From Pseudomonas synxantha BG33R (GTDB lineage: Bacteria; Pseudomonadota; Gammaproteobacteria; Pseudomonadales; Pseudomonadaceae), in the NCBI RefSeq assembly GCF_000263715.2, contig NZ_CM001514.1:2714936-2778935 (forward strand): DNA of 64,000 bases, read 5' to 3'. The position numbers and the translations under genes were made by a program. Under the pieces are notes generated by a model. The model was not told where the DNA came from. It was given only the letters and a program-made list of their open reading frames with translations, and searched no databases. Numbering within the stretch: position 1 is the stretch's first letter; each line of letters opens with the position of its first letter. This document shows positions 32,948-42,069 of the stretch, piece by piece.

Positions 32948-34030
32948 CTAAGCCACTTGCTGGGCCTGTTCTCTCTCTGCGACCAACTGGCGGGTGAGGG
33001 GAATCAACTTCTTGCCATAGTCGATCGCATCATTGAGCGGATCAAACCCGCGAATCAGGAACGTGGTAATCCCCAGGTCGTAATAATCCAGCAGCGCCTC
33101 GGCCACTTGCTCCGCCGTGCCCACCAGCGAGGTGGAATTACCCTGCGCCCCAAGTAACCCGGCAATTCCCGTCCACAAGCGCTTATCCAGCCGCGACCCC
33201 TGCGCCGCCGCCGCCAGCAAGCGCCGCGAGCCTTCATTCGGCGGTTCACGGCGCACAAAACCATGCTGCTCGGCCAGCGCCGTGGCCTGCTGCAGAATCT
33301 GCTCGGCACGTTGCCACGCCAGTTCCTCGGTGTCGGCGAGGATCGGCCGTAGAGACAAACTGAAGCGAATCGTACGCCCATGCCTGGCCGCTTCTGCCCG
33401 CACCTGGGTCACCACTTCGCGTACCTGTTCATAGGTCTCCCCCCACAGCGCATACACATCCGCGTGCTTGCCGGCCACTGCGATCGCAGCAGCTGAGGAA
33501 CCGCCAAAGTACAGTGGAATATGCGGTTGTTGCGGCGACTTCACCGTGGAGTGCGCGCCTTGCACTTGGTAGTACGTGCCGGTGAAGTCGAAGGGATGCT
33601 CGCTGGTCCATTCCTGGCGCACCACGTCCAGGTACTCTTCGGTGCGCGCATAGCGCTCGTTCTTGCCGATATGGCTGCCATCGGCACGCAGTTCCTGGTC
33701 ATCGCCACCGGTGATGATGTGCACGGCGGTACGCCCTCCGTTGAACACATCCAGCGTGGCGAACTGGCGAGCAGCCAATGTGGGTTGGGCAAAACCCGGG
33801 CGGTGGGCGATAAGAAATTGCAGTCGGGTGGTGACGCTGGCCGCATGGGCCGCGATCAACGTGCTGTCCGGGCTGTTGGAATGGAATGCCACCAGGGCGC
33901 GGTCGAACCCCGCCGTTTCGTGGGCACGGGCGACGGTTTCAACGTAGTCCGGTTGCAGAGTCGGGCCGCTGCGCGGGTGGATTTCCGAGGCGTGATGGCC
34001 GCCGATATAGCCGATGAATTCGATGCTCAT
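32948..34030 (-). CDS. Bacterial luciferase-like FMNH2-dependent monooxygenase (SsuD-like)
   Basis: The 360-residue LLM-class protein starts MSIEFIGYIGGHHASEI; the ATG at 34030 has ribosome site AAGGA. Landmarks are FDRALVAFHSNSPDSTLIAA near residue 45, ATLDVFNGGRTAVHIITGGD near 92-112, the RYARTEEYLDVVRQEW helix near 127, and FGGSSAAAIAVAGKHADVYA near 180. This resembles alkanesulfonate monooxygenases, which release sulfite from sulfonates with reduced flavin supplied by a separate reductase. No reductase gene is next to it. It fits the sulfur-acquisition theme of this region, but the exact substrate is unknown. Confidence 0.85.
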   Translation of the reverse strand: MSIEFIGYIGGHHASEIHPRSGPTLQPDYVETVARAHETAGFDRALVAFHSNSPDSTLIAAHAASVTTRLQFLIAHRPGFAQPTLAARQFATLDVFNGGRTAVHIITGGDDQELRADGSHIGKNERYARTEEYLDVVRQEWTSEHPFDFTGTYYQVQGAHSTVKSPQQPHIPLYFGGSSAAAIAVAGKHADVYALWGETYEQVREVVTQVRAEAARHGRTIRFSLSLRPILADTEELAWQRAEQILQQATALAEQHGFVRREPPNEGSRRLLAAAAQGSRLDKRLWTGIAGLLGAQGNSTSLVGTAEQVAEALLDYYDLGITTFLIRGFDPLNDAIDYGKKLIPLTRQLVAEREQAQQVA

Positions 34031-34331
34031 GGTCAGGTCCTTGTCGAGGTCGGTAAACAAGCCTCCACCGGGCAGGGGGTCGGTCCGTCGCATGAAAGTA
34101 GGGCTCACGGGCCAATCTGTAAAATGCCGATTGGTTCTAACCTAATTATAAAATTAAAGAATAATTATGATTGATTATTATAGAAGATGCTTTTTGGCTT
34201 TGATCTCAAATGGAGAGCGTTTATAGATAAGGCCTCTAAAACGTGGCGCATTTCTAATGCCTCGCCTTGGCTCGACAGCGCCTGCAAATGAACTACCTTG
34301 AGTGACGAGCCCTCCCAATCGGTACTCAAGT
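34031..34331. other. Non-coding AT-rich gap between the monooxygenase and a small membrane protein gene
   Basis: These roughly 300 bases hold the promoter region of the minus-strand monooxygenase. A conspicuous AT-rich patch at about 34135-34190 includes an imperfect dyad AATAAT...ATTATT near 34161-34181. The rest has no recognisable gene; reading frames across it on both strands show no family-like protein. Confidence 0.5.
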
Positions 34332-34676
34332 ATGCGCAGCTTATGGACGCGGTATCTGGCGTTGCTGGAAAACGACCTGAGCACCCAGATTTTCGACAAC
34401 GTGAAGAACCTGTTGGTGTGCGCGCTGTTGTTTGCGGCGGGTACCGATACGTTGATGGGGCGACGTGAGTTATTTATCGGGGTGTTCGCCTCCAACGTCG
34501 CTGGCTGGGGGCTGATTATCCTGTCGGCGTTGTTGATGTTGTTGAATGTCAGTGACGGTATCCGCCGACTCGCCAGGTTGCCTTATCACCTGGCGCTGCA
34601 AGTGTTATTGATCCTGGTGTATGTGGTGATTGCAGAGCGGGTGGTAGAGATTGTGTGGGGCTTCCGCGCTCATTAA
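34332..34676 (+). CDS. Small integral membrane protein of unknown function
   Basis: The 114-residue product (from the ATG at 34332, MRSLWTRYLALLENDLSTQ) has three hydrophobic segments, at about residues 22-40 (LLVCALLFAAGTDTL), 55-80 (VFASNVAGWGLIILSALLML) and 92-112 (LALQVLLILVYVVIAERVVE). An in-frame GTG at 34302 would add ten residues without a better ribosome site. I do not recognise the family. It precedes the glutaminase gene by 55 bases on the same strand and may share its transcript. Confidence 0.65.
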   Translation: MRSLWTRYLALLENDLSTQIFDNVKNLLVCALLFAAGTDTLMGRRELFIGVFASNVAGWGLIILSALLMLLNVSDGIRRLARLPYHLALQVLLILVYVVIAERVVEIVWGFRAH

Positions 34677-34731
34677 CGTATCCTCCGCGCCTCGCTTATC
34701 ACTGATTTAAACAAAGATGACAGGACAAGAC

Positions 34732-35640
34732 ATGCAGGCGCTGCTGGAGTCGATTCTCGACGAAGTGCGCCCCCTGATCGGCCTCGGCAAAGTGGCCGAC
34801 TACATCCCTGCGCTGGCCGACGTGCCCGCCGACCAACTGGGCATTGCGGTCTACGGCAACGATGGCACGGCCTACAGCGCCGGTGATGCCGACACGCTGT
34901 TCTCGGTACAAAGCATCTCCAAGGTCTTCAGCCTGGTGCAGGCCATTGATCACGGCGGCGAAAGCATCTGGGAACGCCTGGGCCATGAGCCCTCGGGGCA
35001 ACCGTTCAACTCCATGGTGCAACTGGAATTCGAACGCGGCCGCCCGCGCAATCCGTTTATCAATGCCGGCGCCCTGGTGATCTGCGACATCAACCAATCG
35101 CGCTTTGCGGTGCCGATCTTGTCGATGCGCGACTTTGTACGGCGCCTGTCGGGTAACCCGCAGATCCTGGTCAACAGCGTGGTCGCCGAATCCGAAGCCC
35201 AGCACGGTGCGCGCAATGCGGCCATGGCCTACCTGATGAAATCCTTCGGTAACTTCCATAACGACGTGCATGCAGTGCTGCACAGTTACTTCAATTACTG
35301 CGCGTTGCAGATGAGCTGCCTGGACCTGGCCCGGGCCTTCAGTTTCTTGGCCAATGAAGGCGTGAGCGCCCACAGTGGCGAGCAGATCTTGACGGCGCGG
35401 CAGACCAAGCAGGTCAACTCGATCATGGCCACCAGCGGGCTGTATGACGAGGCGGGCAATTTTGCCTATCGCGTCGGGTTGCCGGGCAAGAGCGGGGTAG
35501 GCGGGGGGATCGTCGCGGTGGTGCCTGGGCAGTTCACGGTATGTGTGTGGTCGCCGGAGTTGAACGCGGCGGGGAACTCGCTGGCGGGGATGAAGGCGTT
35601 GGAATTGTTGAGTGAGCGGATTGGGTGGTCGGTGTTTTAG
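34732..35640 (+). CDS. glsB: Glutaminase (beta-lactamase/penicillin-binding fold)
   Basis: The 302-residue protein hydrolyses L-glutamine to glutamate and ammonia in the cytoplasm. Landmarks are [16 protein letters not shown] near residue 63 (catalytic Ser-x-x-Lys), [16 protein letters not shown] near 105, [20 protein letters not shown] near 155-175 and [17 protein letters not shown] near 255. The ATG at 34732 ([12 protein letters not shown]) was chosen over one 15 bases earlier because AGGAC stands in front of it and because the length equals the usual 302 residues. No sign of transfer or damage. Confidence 0.95.
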   Translation: MQALLESILDEVRPLIGLGKVADYIPALADVPADQLGIAVYGNDGTAYSAGDADTLFSVQSISKVFSLVQAIDHGGESIWERLGHEPSGQPFNSMVQLEFERGRPRNPFINAGALVICDINQSRFAVPILSMRDFVRRLSGNPQILVNSVVAESEAQHGARNAAMAYLMKSFGNFHNDVHAVLHSYFNYCALQMSCLDLARAFSFLANEGVSAHSGEQILTARQTKQVNSIMATSGLYDEAGNFAYRVGLPGKSGVGGGIVAVVPGQFTVCVWSPELNAAGNSLAGMKALELLSERIGWSVF

Positions 35641-35682
35641 GGGCGCGGTGGAACGCTGAATAACAGGCGCCATAAAAACGGA

Positions 35683-35872
35683 ATGTGGGAGGGGGCTTGC
35701 ATCTTCAGTGTTCTGGGGAGTGATGTACGGCCTGGCTTTATGTGGCGGGGCAGGCTTCACCAAGACTTTGTCTACCAGCAACTGCGCGCCTTCAGCATCC
35801 GGCAGATGCCCAGCGTTCATCCAGGCTGCCTGCGTCATCCTTGACGATCTTCGCGAGCAAGCTCGCTCCTCC
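35683..35872. repeat. Two unpaired REP halves of different families
   Basis: A single left half AATGTGGGAGGGGGCTTGC begins at 35682, and a single GCGAGCAAGCTCGCTCC-type half lies at about 35851-35869. Neither has its own inverted partner nearby. Together they flank otherwise featureless DNA between the convergent glutaminase and methyltransferase genes. Confidence 0.6.
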
Positions 35873-35878
35873 GGGAGG

Positions 35879-36646
35879 CTAGCGGCGCCGCTTTTTGAGT
35901 TGCGGCACAATCATGCCCACCTCACGCTGGTAGCGTTGATAGGGCTCACCAAACAGCTGCACCAGATCCCTTTCTTCGAAACGGGCACCCACGAACAAAT
36001 AAACCGACATCCCCAGTGCGAACAACAGATGGCCTGCCGTCATATGCGGGGTTGCCCAGAGCGCGATCAAAAACCCCAGGTACATCGGGTGACGCACGAC
36101 CCGGTAGAGCAGCGGCGTTTTAAATATCGCCGCCTTTTGTGGGGCGTTTCGCCAATGATCAAAGGCCTGTTTTAACCCGAACAGTTCGAAGTGACTGATC
36201 AGGAAGGTTGCCAGCAACACCAAGCCCCAGCCCAGCCAGAACAGACCTGACAACAGTGCCTTGGCCCAAGCCGCTTCAACCTCCCAGACGGTGTATGGAA
36301 TGGGTTGCCACAGCCAGAACGTCACCCCAAGCACCAGGCTACTGAGCAGCACATAGGTGGAGCGTTCAGCCACAGGTGCAATGAGCGCGGTCATTCTATC
36401 CTTGAAGCTTCTACGCGCCATGAGGCTGTGCTGGACACCGAACAGGATCAACAGTAGCCCGTTGATCAGCACAGCAGTCGGCCAGTCGACAGCTGGCCCA
36501 TCGTTAATGTTCTTGGGCACCAGCACGCCACCTGTGAAGCCTATGAGGTATAAAACTGCGGCCAGGAAAATCAGGTAGCAGGCGATGCTGTAGAGCAGAC
36601 AGAGCAGATGCACTGTCAGGTTGTTGGTTTGTTTTTGCGGGCGCAT
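35879..36646 (-). CDS. mddA: Integral membrane methyltransferase, probably methanethiol S-methyltransferase MddA
   Basis: The 255-residue protein has about six hydrophobic segments. Features shared with what I recall of MddA are QHSLMARRSFKDRM near residue 70, VAERSTYVLLSSLVLGVTFW near 90, and the C-terminal SAM-binding-type region LYRVVRHPMYLGFLIALWATP near 180 and GARFEERDLVQLFGEPYQRY near 222, which also resembles isoprenylcysteine methyltransferases. MddA methylates methanethiol to dimethyl sulfide with S-adenosylmethionine. The ATG at 36646 has an excellent ribosome site (AAAGGAG). The alternative label would be NnrU/ICMT-like protein. It stands alone, convergent with the glutaminase gene. 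Confidence 0.75.
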   Translation of the reverse strand: MRPQKQTNNLTVHLLCLLYSIACYLIFLAAVLYLIGFTGGVLVPKNINDGPAVDWPTAVLINGLLLILFGVQHSLMARRSFKDRMTALIAPVAERSTYVLLSSLVLGVTFWLWQPIPYTVWEVEAAWAKALLSGLFWLGWGLVLLATFLISHFELFGLKQAFDHWRNAPQKAAIFKTPLLYRVVRHPMYLGFLIALWATPHMTAGHLLFALGMSVYLFVGARFEERDLVQLFGEPYQRYQREVGMIVPQLKKRRR

Positions 36647-36785
36647 GGACGACTCCTTTCGCACATGGTGACGGGAGAAGTGAGTCAGGCTAGTGGAGTT
36701 TGCCCTGCCCGTAACCTGTGAGAATTGACAGTTGCTTAGACGGATTGGCGATGAGTTTTCACGAGTTTGAGAGGTGTGCGAGCCT

Positions 36786-36811
36786 AAAAAATGCGCCCCT
36801 GAGGGCGCATT
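36786..36811 (-). terminator. Rho-independent terminator of the carboxynorspermidine genes
   Basis: AATGCGCCC and GGGCGCATT form a 9-bp stem with a 4-base loop (CTGA). Read on the minus strand the hairpin is followed by a run of T (A-run at 36786-36791 on plus). It lies 25 bases beyond the stop of the dehydrogenase gene. Confidence 0.88.
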
Positions 36812-36835
36812 CTTTTGTCAGTCAGCTATCGCCTG

Positions 36836-38080
36836 TCAGGCAATCGCATCCCAGGCACGATCACCTTTCTCGTCCTTGATCCGAGTCGGCAACCCCATCA
36901 CATCCAGCGCCTTGAGGAACGGCTCAGCCGGCAGTTCCTCAACGTTGGCCATGTGCTTCACGTCCCATTCGCCACGGGCAACCAGCAGCGCAGCGGCTAC
37001 GGGTGGAACGCCTGCGGTGTAGGAGATGCCTTGGCTGTCGGTCTCGGCATACGCCTCTTCGTGATCAGCCACGTTGTAGATGAACATCTCGCGTGGCTGG
37101 CCGCCTTTGGTGCCTTTGACCAGGTCGCCGATGCAGGTCTTGCCGGTGTAGCCCGGGGCAAGCGATGACGGGTCGGGCAGCACGGCCTTGACCACTTTCA
37201 ACGGCACCACTTCCAGGCCTTCGGCGGTCTTGACCGGTTTTTCCGAGAGCAGGCCGAGGTTTTTCAGCACGGTGAACACGTTGATGTAGTGCTCGCCAAA
37301 GCTCATCCAGAACCGCACGTTGGGCACGTCGAGGTTTTTCGACAGCGAGTGCACTTCATCGTGGCCGGTGAGGTAGAGGTTTTGCGAGCCGACTACCGGC
37401 AGGTCGTCGGTACGTTTGACTTCGAACATGGTGTTGCTGGTCCACTGGCTGTTCTGCCAGCTCCACACCTGCCCGGTGAATTCGCGGAAGTTGATTTCCG
37501 GATCGAAATTGGTGGCGAAGTATTTGCCATGGGAGCCGGCATTGACGTCGAGAATGTCGATCGAATCAATGCGGTCGAAATGCTGTTGCTGCGCCAGCGC
37601 GGCGTACGCGTTGACGACACCCGGGTCGAAGCCCACGCCAAGGATGGCGGTGATGTTCTTCTGTTTGCACTCTTGCAGGTGGTTCCATTCGTAGTTGCCG
37701 TACCACGGCGGGGTCTCGCAGACCTTGCCCGGCTCTTCGTGGATGGCAGTGTCGAGGTAGGCAACGCCCGTGTCGATGCAGGCACGCAGCACCGACATGT
37801 TGAGGAACGCGGAACCTACGTTGATGACGATCTGCGACTCGGTCTCGCGGATCAGGGCCTTGGTCGCTTCCACGTCCAGGGCGTTCAGCGCAAAGGCCTG
37901 GATATCGGCGGGTACCTTGAGGCTACCCTTGGCCTTGACGCTGTCGATGATGGCCTGGCATTTGGAGATGTTGCGCGACGCGATAGCAATACGACCGAGT
38001 TCGTCGTTGTGCTGCGCGCACTTGTGGGCCACCACCTTGGCGACACCTCCTGCACCAATGATAAGAACGTTCTTTTTCAA
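36836..38080 (-). CDS. Carboxynorspermidine synthase (saccharopine dehydrogenase family)
   Basis: The 414-residue NAD(P)H enzyme condenses aspartate semialdehyde with a diamine (diaminopropane or putrescine) to a carboxy-polyamine in the alternative spermidine route. The Rossmann motif NVLIIGAGGVAKVVAHKCA is at the N-terminus, followed by INVGSAFLNMSVLRACIDTG near 95 and GVGFDPGVVNAYAAL near 150. I place the start at a TTG codon (38080), giving (M)KKNVLIIGAGG: AGGAG lies 11 bases upstream and the reading upstream looks non-coding. It is followed by a strong terminator and preceded by the decarboxylase gene after 28 bases, so the two form an operon. Confidence 0.88.
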   Translation of the reverse strand: MKKNVLIIGAGGVAKVVAHKCAQHNDELGRIAIASRNISKCQAIIDSVKAKGSLKVPADIQAFALNALDVEATKALIRETESQIVINVGSAFLNMSVLRACIDTGVAYLDTAIHEEPGKVCETPPWYGNYEWNHLQECKQKNITAILGVGFDPGVVNAYAALAQQQHFDRIDSIDILDVNAGSHGKYFATNFDPEINFREFTGQVWSWQNSQWTSNTMFEVKRTDDLPVVGSQNLYLTGHDEVHSLSKNLDVPNVRFWMSFGEHYINVFTVLKNLGLLSEKPVKTAEGLEVVPLKVVKAVLPDPSSLAPGYTGKTCIGDLVKGTKGGQPREMFIYNVADHEEAYAETDSQGISYTAGVPPVAAALLVARGEWDVKHMANVEELPAEPFLKALDVMGLPTRIKDEKGDRAWDAIA

Positions 38081-38108
38081 TTGCTTTATTTCTCCTATAT
38101 CCGCCAGC

Positions 38109-39206
38109 TTAGGAAAGGCTGGACAGGTAGTCGTCGTAACCAAATTCACGAACCACCTCGACTGTACCGTCGAGTTGTTTCACTACGATGGACGGCATTT
38201 TCAGGCCGTTGAACCAATTTTTCTTGACCATGGTGTAGCCCGCGGTGTCGATGAACGACAGCCGATCGCCGATGGCCAGCGGACGATCAAATTGATACTC
38301 GCCGAAGATGTCCCCGGCCAGGCAGGATTTGCCGCACACCATGTAGGTATGTTCGCCCTCGCTCGGCGCCAGCTTGGCGTTGAGGCGATAGATCAGCAGG
38401 TCCAGCAGGTGGGCTTCGATGGAGCTGTCTACTACGGCGAGGTTCTTGCCGTTGTAGAGGGTGTCGAGCACGGTGACTTCCAGGGAGGCGCTATTAGTGA
38501 TCGCTGCTTCGCCGGGTTCCAGGTACACCTGCACGCCATACTTCTCGGAAAACGCCTTCAAGCGCGCGCAGAACGCGTCCAGTGCATAGCCTTCACCGGT
38601 GAAATGGATGCCGCCGCCGAGGCTGACCCACTTGACCTTGTGCAGCAGCTCACCGAAGCGTTCCTCGATGGTGCCGAGCATCTTGTCGAACAGGCTGAAG
38701 TCGCCGTTCTCGCAGTTGTTGTGGAACATGAAGCCGGAGATCTGATCGATCACGCCATCGATCTTCACCGGGTCCCACTCGCCCAGGCGGCTGAACGGGC
38801 GCGCAGGGTCGGCCAGCAGGTAATCGGAGCTGCTCACCTGCGGGTTTACGCGCAGGCCACGGGTCTTGCCTTCGCTGCGCTCGGCAAAGCGCTGCAGCTG
38901 GCTGATGGAGTTGAAGATGATCTTGTCGCAGTTCTCGAGCATCTCTTCGATTTCATCGTCGGCCCAGGCCACGCTGTAGGCGTGCGCTTCACCTTCGAAC
39001 TTCTGGCGACCGAGCTTCAACTCGTACAGCGACGACGAGGTGGTGCCGTCCATGTATTGCTGCATCAAGTCGAACACCGACCAAGTGGCAAAACACTTGA
39101 GCGCCAGCAGAGCCTTGGCGCCGGACTGCTCGCGCACATAGGCAATCTTCTGCATGTTGACCAGAAGCTTCTGTTTATCGATGAGGTAGTACGGCGTTTT
39201 GATCAT
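38109..39206 (-). CDS. nspC: Carboxynorspermidine decarboxylase NspC
   Basis: The 365-residue PLP enzyme of the alanine-racemase/ornithine-decarboxylase fold decarboxylates carboxynorspermidine or carboxyspermidine to the polyamine. The PLP lysine lies in KALLALKCFATWSVFD near residue 37; GGGIHFTGEGYALDAF near 195 is the phosphate-binding glycine region; MVCGKSCLAGDIFGEYQF near 305 carries the conserved Cys and Asp; LEPGEAA near 235 is also typical. The ATG at 39206 begins MIKTPYYLIDKQKL, the usual family start. It is first in the operon with the synthase gene. Confidence 0.93.
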   Translation of the reverse strand: MIKTPYYLIDKQKLLVNMQKIAYVREQSGAKALLALKCFATWSVFDLMQQYMDGTTSSSLYELKLGRQKFEGEAHAYSVAWADDEIEEMLENCDKIIFNSISQLQRFAERSEGKTRGLRVNPQVSSSDYLLADPARPFSRLGEWDPVKIDGVIDQISGFMFHNNCENGDFSLFDKMLGTIEERFGELLHKVKWVSLGGGIHFTGEGYALDAFCARLKAFSEKYGVQVYLEPGEAAITNSASLEVTVLDTLYNGKNLAVVDSSIEAHLLDLLIYRLNAKLAPSEGEHTYMVCGKSCLAGDIFGEYQFDRPLAIGDRLSFIDTAGYTMVKKNWFNGLKMPSIVVKQLDGTVEVVREFGYDDYLSSLS

Positions 39207-39425
39207 TTTTGAGAGCCTGCGGCGGTGCCTGCCAAAAAAGGACACGCATTGTGCCCGCACTTGGGGCAGATCGAAAGGTTAGCGGGCGGAAATTGCGCGC
39301 TTGCGTTTAAGCATACGGAACGAGTGTGACCGTTCGTTAGGATGACGGTAATAACTGCCAGTCCGGTTATGGGCAATGCGCAGCCGTACAAACATGAATG
39401 GATCTTGTGATGATCTAGAATTAAA

Positions 39426-39438
39426 TGAGTTTGTCTCA
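39426..39438. promoter_or_regulatory. MetR-like dyad upstream of metE
   Basis: TGAG-N5-CTCA at 39426-39438, 57 bases before the metE ATG, resembles the TGAA-N5-TTCA site bound by MetR. No metR gene is adjacent in the window, so control by MetR is inference. Confidence 0.35.
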
Positions 39439-39494
39439 CTATTGCCGACTGCCGACAATGAGCGCCATAAACATCGACATTGGAGCTTTACGTC

Positions 39495-41783
39495 ATGGCA
39501 GTCGCTCATTCCCTCGGATTTCCGCGCATTGGACGCGATCGTGAACTGAAAAAAGCGCAGGAAGCGTTCTGGAAAGGCGAGCTCGACGAAGCCGGCCTGC
39601 GCGCCGTTGGCCGTGACCTGCGCAAGACCCATTGGGCGCTGCAAAAACAGGCCGGTATTGAACTGCTGCCCGCTGGTGATTTCGCCTGGTACGACCAGGT
39701 GCTGACTCACTCGCTGATGTTTGGCGTGATCCCCGAGCGTTTCCGCCCGGCCGATGGCCACGCCACGTTGCACACCTTGTTCGCCATGGCTCGTGGCGTC
39801 AGTGACACCTGCTGCGGCGGTGCTCACGCTCAGGAGATGACCAAGTGGTTCGATACCAACTATCACTATCTGGTGCCGGAGTTCAGCGCCGATCAGCAGT
39901 TCCATCTGGGTTGGGATCAACTGTTCGAAGAGGTCAAGGAAGCCCGTGACCTGGGCCACACCGTCAAGCCTGTCGTCATTGGCCCGCTGACCTACCTGTG
40001 GCTGGGCAAGGCCAAGGGCGACGCTTTTGACAAGCTTGATCTGCTTGAGCGCTTGCTGCCGCTGTACGGGCAGATCTTCCAGCGCCTGGCGGACCTGGGC
40101 GTGGAGTGGGTGCAGATCGACGAGCCGATCCTGGTGCTCGACTTGCCGCAGGACTGGAAGAATGCGTTCGAGCGTGCCTATAACCTGATCCAGCGGGACC
40201 CGCTGAAAAAACTGGTGGCTACCTACTTCGGTGGCCTGGAAGAAAACCTCGGCCTGGCGGCCAACTTGCCGGTGGATGGCCTGCACATCGACCTGGTGCG
40301 AGCACCGGAACAGTACCCGACTATCCTGGATCGCTTGCCGGCCTATAAGGTGTTGTCCCTGGGGGTGGTCAATGGCCGCAACGTGTGGCGTTGCGACCTG
40401 GAGAAGGCCCTGGCCACGTTGCAGCATGCCCAAGAGAAGCTCGGCGATCGCCTGTGGGTCGCGCCGTCCTGCTCGTTACTGCATAGCCCGGTTGACCTGG
40501 GCCGTGAAGACAAGCTGGATACCGAGTTGAAAAGCTGGCTGGCCTTTGCCGTGCAAAAGTGCGAAGAAGTGGCGCTGCTGGCCCAAGCTGTCGACCAGCC
40601 CGAGGCACCCGCTGTACTTGCCGCCCTGGCTGAAAACCGTGCCGTACAGGATGCTCGCCAGGCATCGACACGGATCCACAAGCCTGCCGTACAAGCCCGC
40701 GTTGCCGCTATCACCGAGCAGGACAGCCAGCGCCAGTCGCCGTTTGCCCAGCGTATCGAGAAGCAGCGCGCCGGCCTGAACCTGCCACTGTTGCCGACCA
40801 CCACCATCGGTTCGTTCCCGCAGACCGCGGCGATCCGCCTGGCGCGCCAGTCGTACAAGGCCGGCAAGTTGAGCGAAGCCGAATACGTCGAAGCCATGCA
40901 CAGCGAGATCAAGCACGCTGTCCAGGTGCAGGAAAACCTCGGCCTGGATGTGCTGGTGCACGGTGAGGCCGAGCGTAACGACATGGTCGAGTACTTCGCC
41001 GAACAACTGGATGGCTACGCGTTCACTCGTTTCGGCTGGGTGCAGAGCTACGGTTCTCGTTGCGTGAAGCCGGCAGTGATCTTCGGTGACCTGAGCCGCC
41101 CGAAAGCCATGACCGTGGAGTGGATCCGCTACGCCCAGGGGCTGACCGACAAGGTATTGAAGGGCATGTTGACCGGCCCGGTAACGATGCTGATGTGGTC
41201 GTTCCCGCGGGAAGATGTGAGCCGCGAAGTGCAGGCCCGGCAACTGGCCCTGGCGATTCGTGACGAAGTGGTGGACCTGGAAGCCGCCGGCATCAAGATC
41301 GTGCAGATTGACGAAGCCGCGTTCCGCGAAGGTTTGCCGTTACGCCAGGCACAGTGGCAACACTACCTCGACTGGGCCACCGAAGCATTCCGCCTGTGCG
41401 CCGGCGGTGTGCGAGACGAGACCCAGATCCACACTCACATGTGCTACAGCGAGTTCAACGATGTGATCGAGTCCATCGCGGCGATGGATGCCGACGTGAT
41501 TACCATCGAAACTTCGCGCTCGGACATGGAGTTGCTTGATGCCTTTGAGGCCTTTGACTACCCGAACGACATCGGCCCCGGCGTGTATGACATCCACTCG
41601 CCACGGGTGCCCGATGTATCGCAGATGGCTAACTTGCTGCGCAAGGCTGCCAAGCGGATTCCGGCGGAGCGTTTGTGGGTCAATCCCGATTGCGGCTTGA
41701 AGACCCGCGGTTGGCCGGAGACGGAGGCGGCGCTCATTCACATGGTCACCGCCGCCCGCCAACTACGCGCTGAATTGGCCTGA
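39495..41783 (+). CDS. metE: Cobalamin-independent methionine synthase MetE
   Basis: The 762-residue cytoplasmic enzyme transfers the methyl group of 5-methyltetrahydropteroyl-triglutamate to homocysteine without B12. The N-terminal half starts [20 protein letters not shown]; the catalytic C-terminal half has [17 protein letters not shown] near 435, [19 protein letters not shown] near 490 and the zinc ligands in [12 protein letters not shown] near residue 650 (His, Cys) and [15 protein letters not shown] near 735 (Cys). The length matches the family. The ATG at 39495 has a GGAG ribosome site nine bases upstream. The gene is alone and divergent from nspC. Confidence 0.97.
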   Translation: MAVAHSLGFPRIGRDRELKKAQEAFWKGELDEAGLRAVGRDLRKTHWALQKQAGIELLPAGDFAWYDQVLTHSLMFGVIPERFRPADGHATLHTLFAMARGVSDTCCGGAHAQEMTKWFDTNYHYLVPEFSADQQFHLGWDQLFEEVKEARDLGHTVKPVVIGPLTYLWLGKAKGDAFDKLDLLERLLPLYGQIFQRLADLGVEWVQIDEPILVLDLPQDWKNAFERAYNLIQRDPLKKLVATYFGGLEENLGLAANLPVDGLHIDLVRAPEQYPTILDRLPAYKVLSLGVVNGRNVWRCDLEKALATLQHAQEKLGDRLWVAPSCSLLHSPVDLGREDKLDTELKSWLAFAVQKCEEVALLAQAVDQPEAPAVLAALAENRAVQDARQASTRIHKPAVQARVAAITEQDSQRQSPFAQRIEKQRAGLNLPLLPTTTIGSFPQTAAIRLARQSYKAGKLSEAEYVEAMHSEIKHAVQVQENLGLDVLVHGEAERNDMVEYFAEQLDGYAFTRFGWVQSYGSRCVKPAVIFGDLSRPKAMTVEWIRYAQGLTDKVLKGMLTGPVTMLMWSFPREDVSREVQARQLALAIRDEVVDLEAAGIKIVQIDEAAFREGLPLRQAQWQHYLDWATEAFRLCAGGVRDETQIHTHMCYSEFNDVIESIAAMDADVITIETSRSDMELLDAFEAFDYPNDIGPGVYDIHSPRVPDVSQMANLLRKAAKRIPAERLWVNPDCGLKTRGWPETEAALIHMVTAARQLRAELA

Positions 41784-41795
41784 TATTGTCTGCAA

Positions 41796-42056
41796 GTGTG
41801 GGAGGGGGCTTGCCCCCGATGGCGGCTAAACCGGCATCCCTGCCGGTTTACCCCCCAAATCCCTGTCGAATTCCGGCCAGCGTGGTTTAACGGGGCGCCT
41901 GAGATCAAAAGCAGATCAAGAGCGGCTCGCTTCGCATCGTGGTTACGGTCGGCAGCTACAAAGTTGTGTAGATACCTATGCCCCGATTGCGGTAGTTCAG
42001 CCAAGGAATTGGATACTGATCCACCGCTATCGGGAGCAAGCCTCCTCCCACATTTT
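41796..42056. repeat. Long mosaic REPIN with internal hairpin
   Basis: A left copy GTGTGGGAGGGGGCTTGCCC (41796 on) and a right inverted copy ending CCTCCTCCCACATTTT (42056) are 200 bases apart, much further than in the other REPINs. The loop holds a perfect 9-bp hairpin, AAACCGGCA/TGCCGGTTT (41828-41849), and a stretch that I recall as itself common in pseudomonad intergenic DNA. There is no gene inside. It separates the convergent metE and acyltransferase-like genes. Confidence 0.75.
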
Positions 42057-42069
42057 GAGCCGCGTCAGG

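Noticed and set aside
34178..34495. Minus-strand frame of 105 codons overlapping the small membrane protein gene
   Set aside because: It begins inside the opposite gene, continues into AT-rich non-coding DNA, and shows no domain or ribosome site.
39207..39494. Possible cobalamin riboswitch before metE
   Set aside because: I found no B12-box-like conserved sequence or suitable fold by eye; only a short MetR-like dyad stands out.
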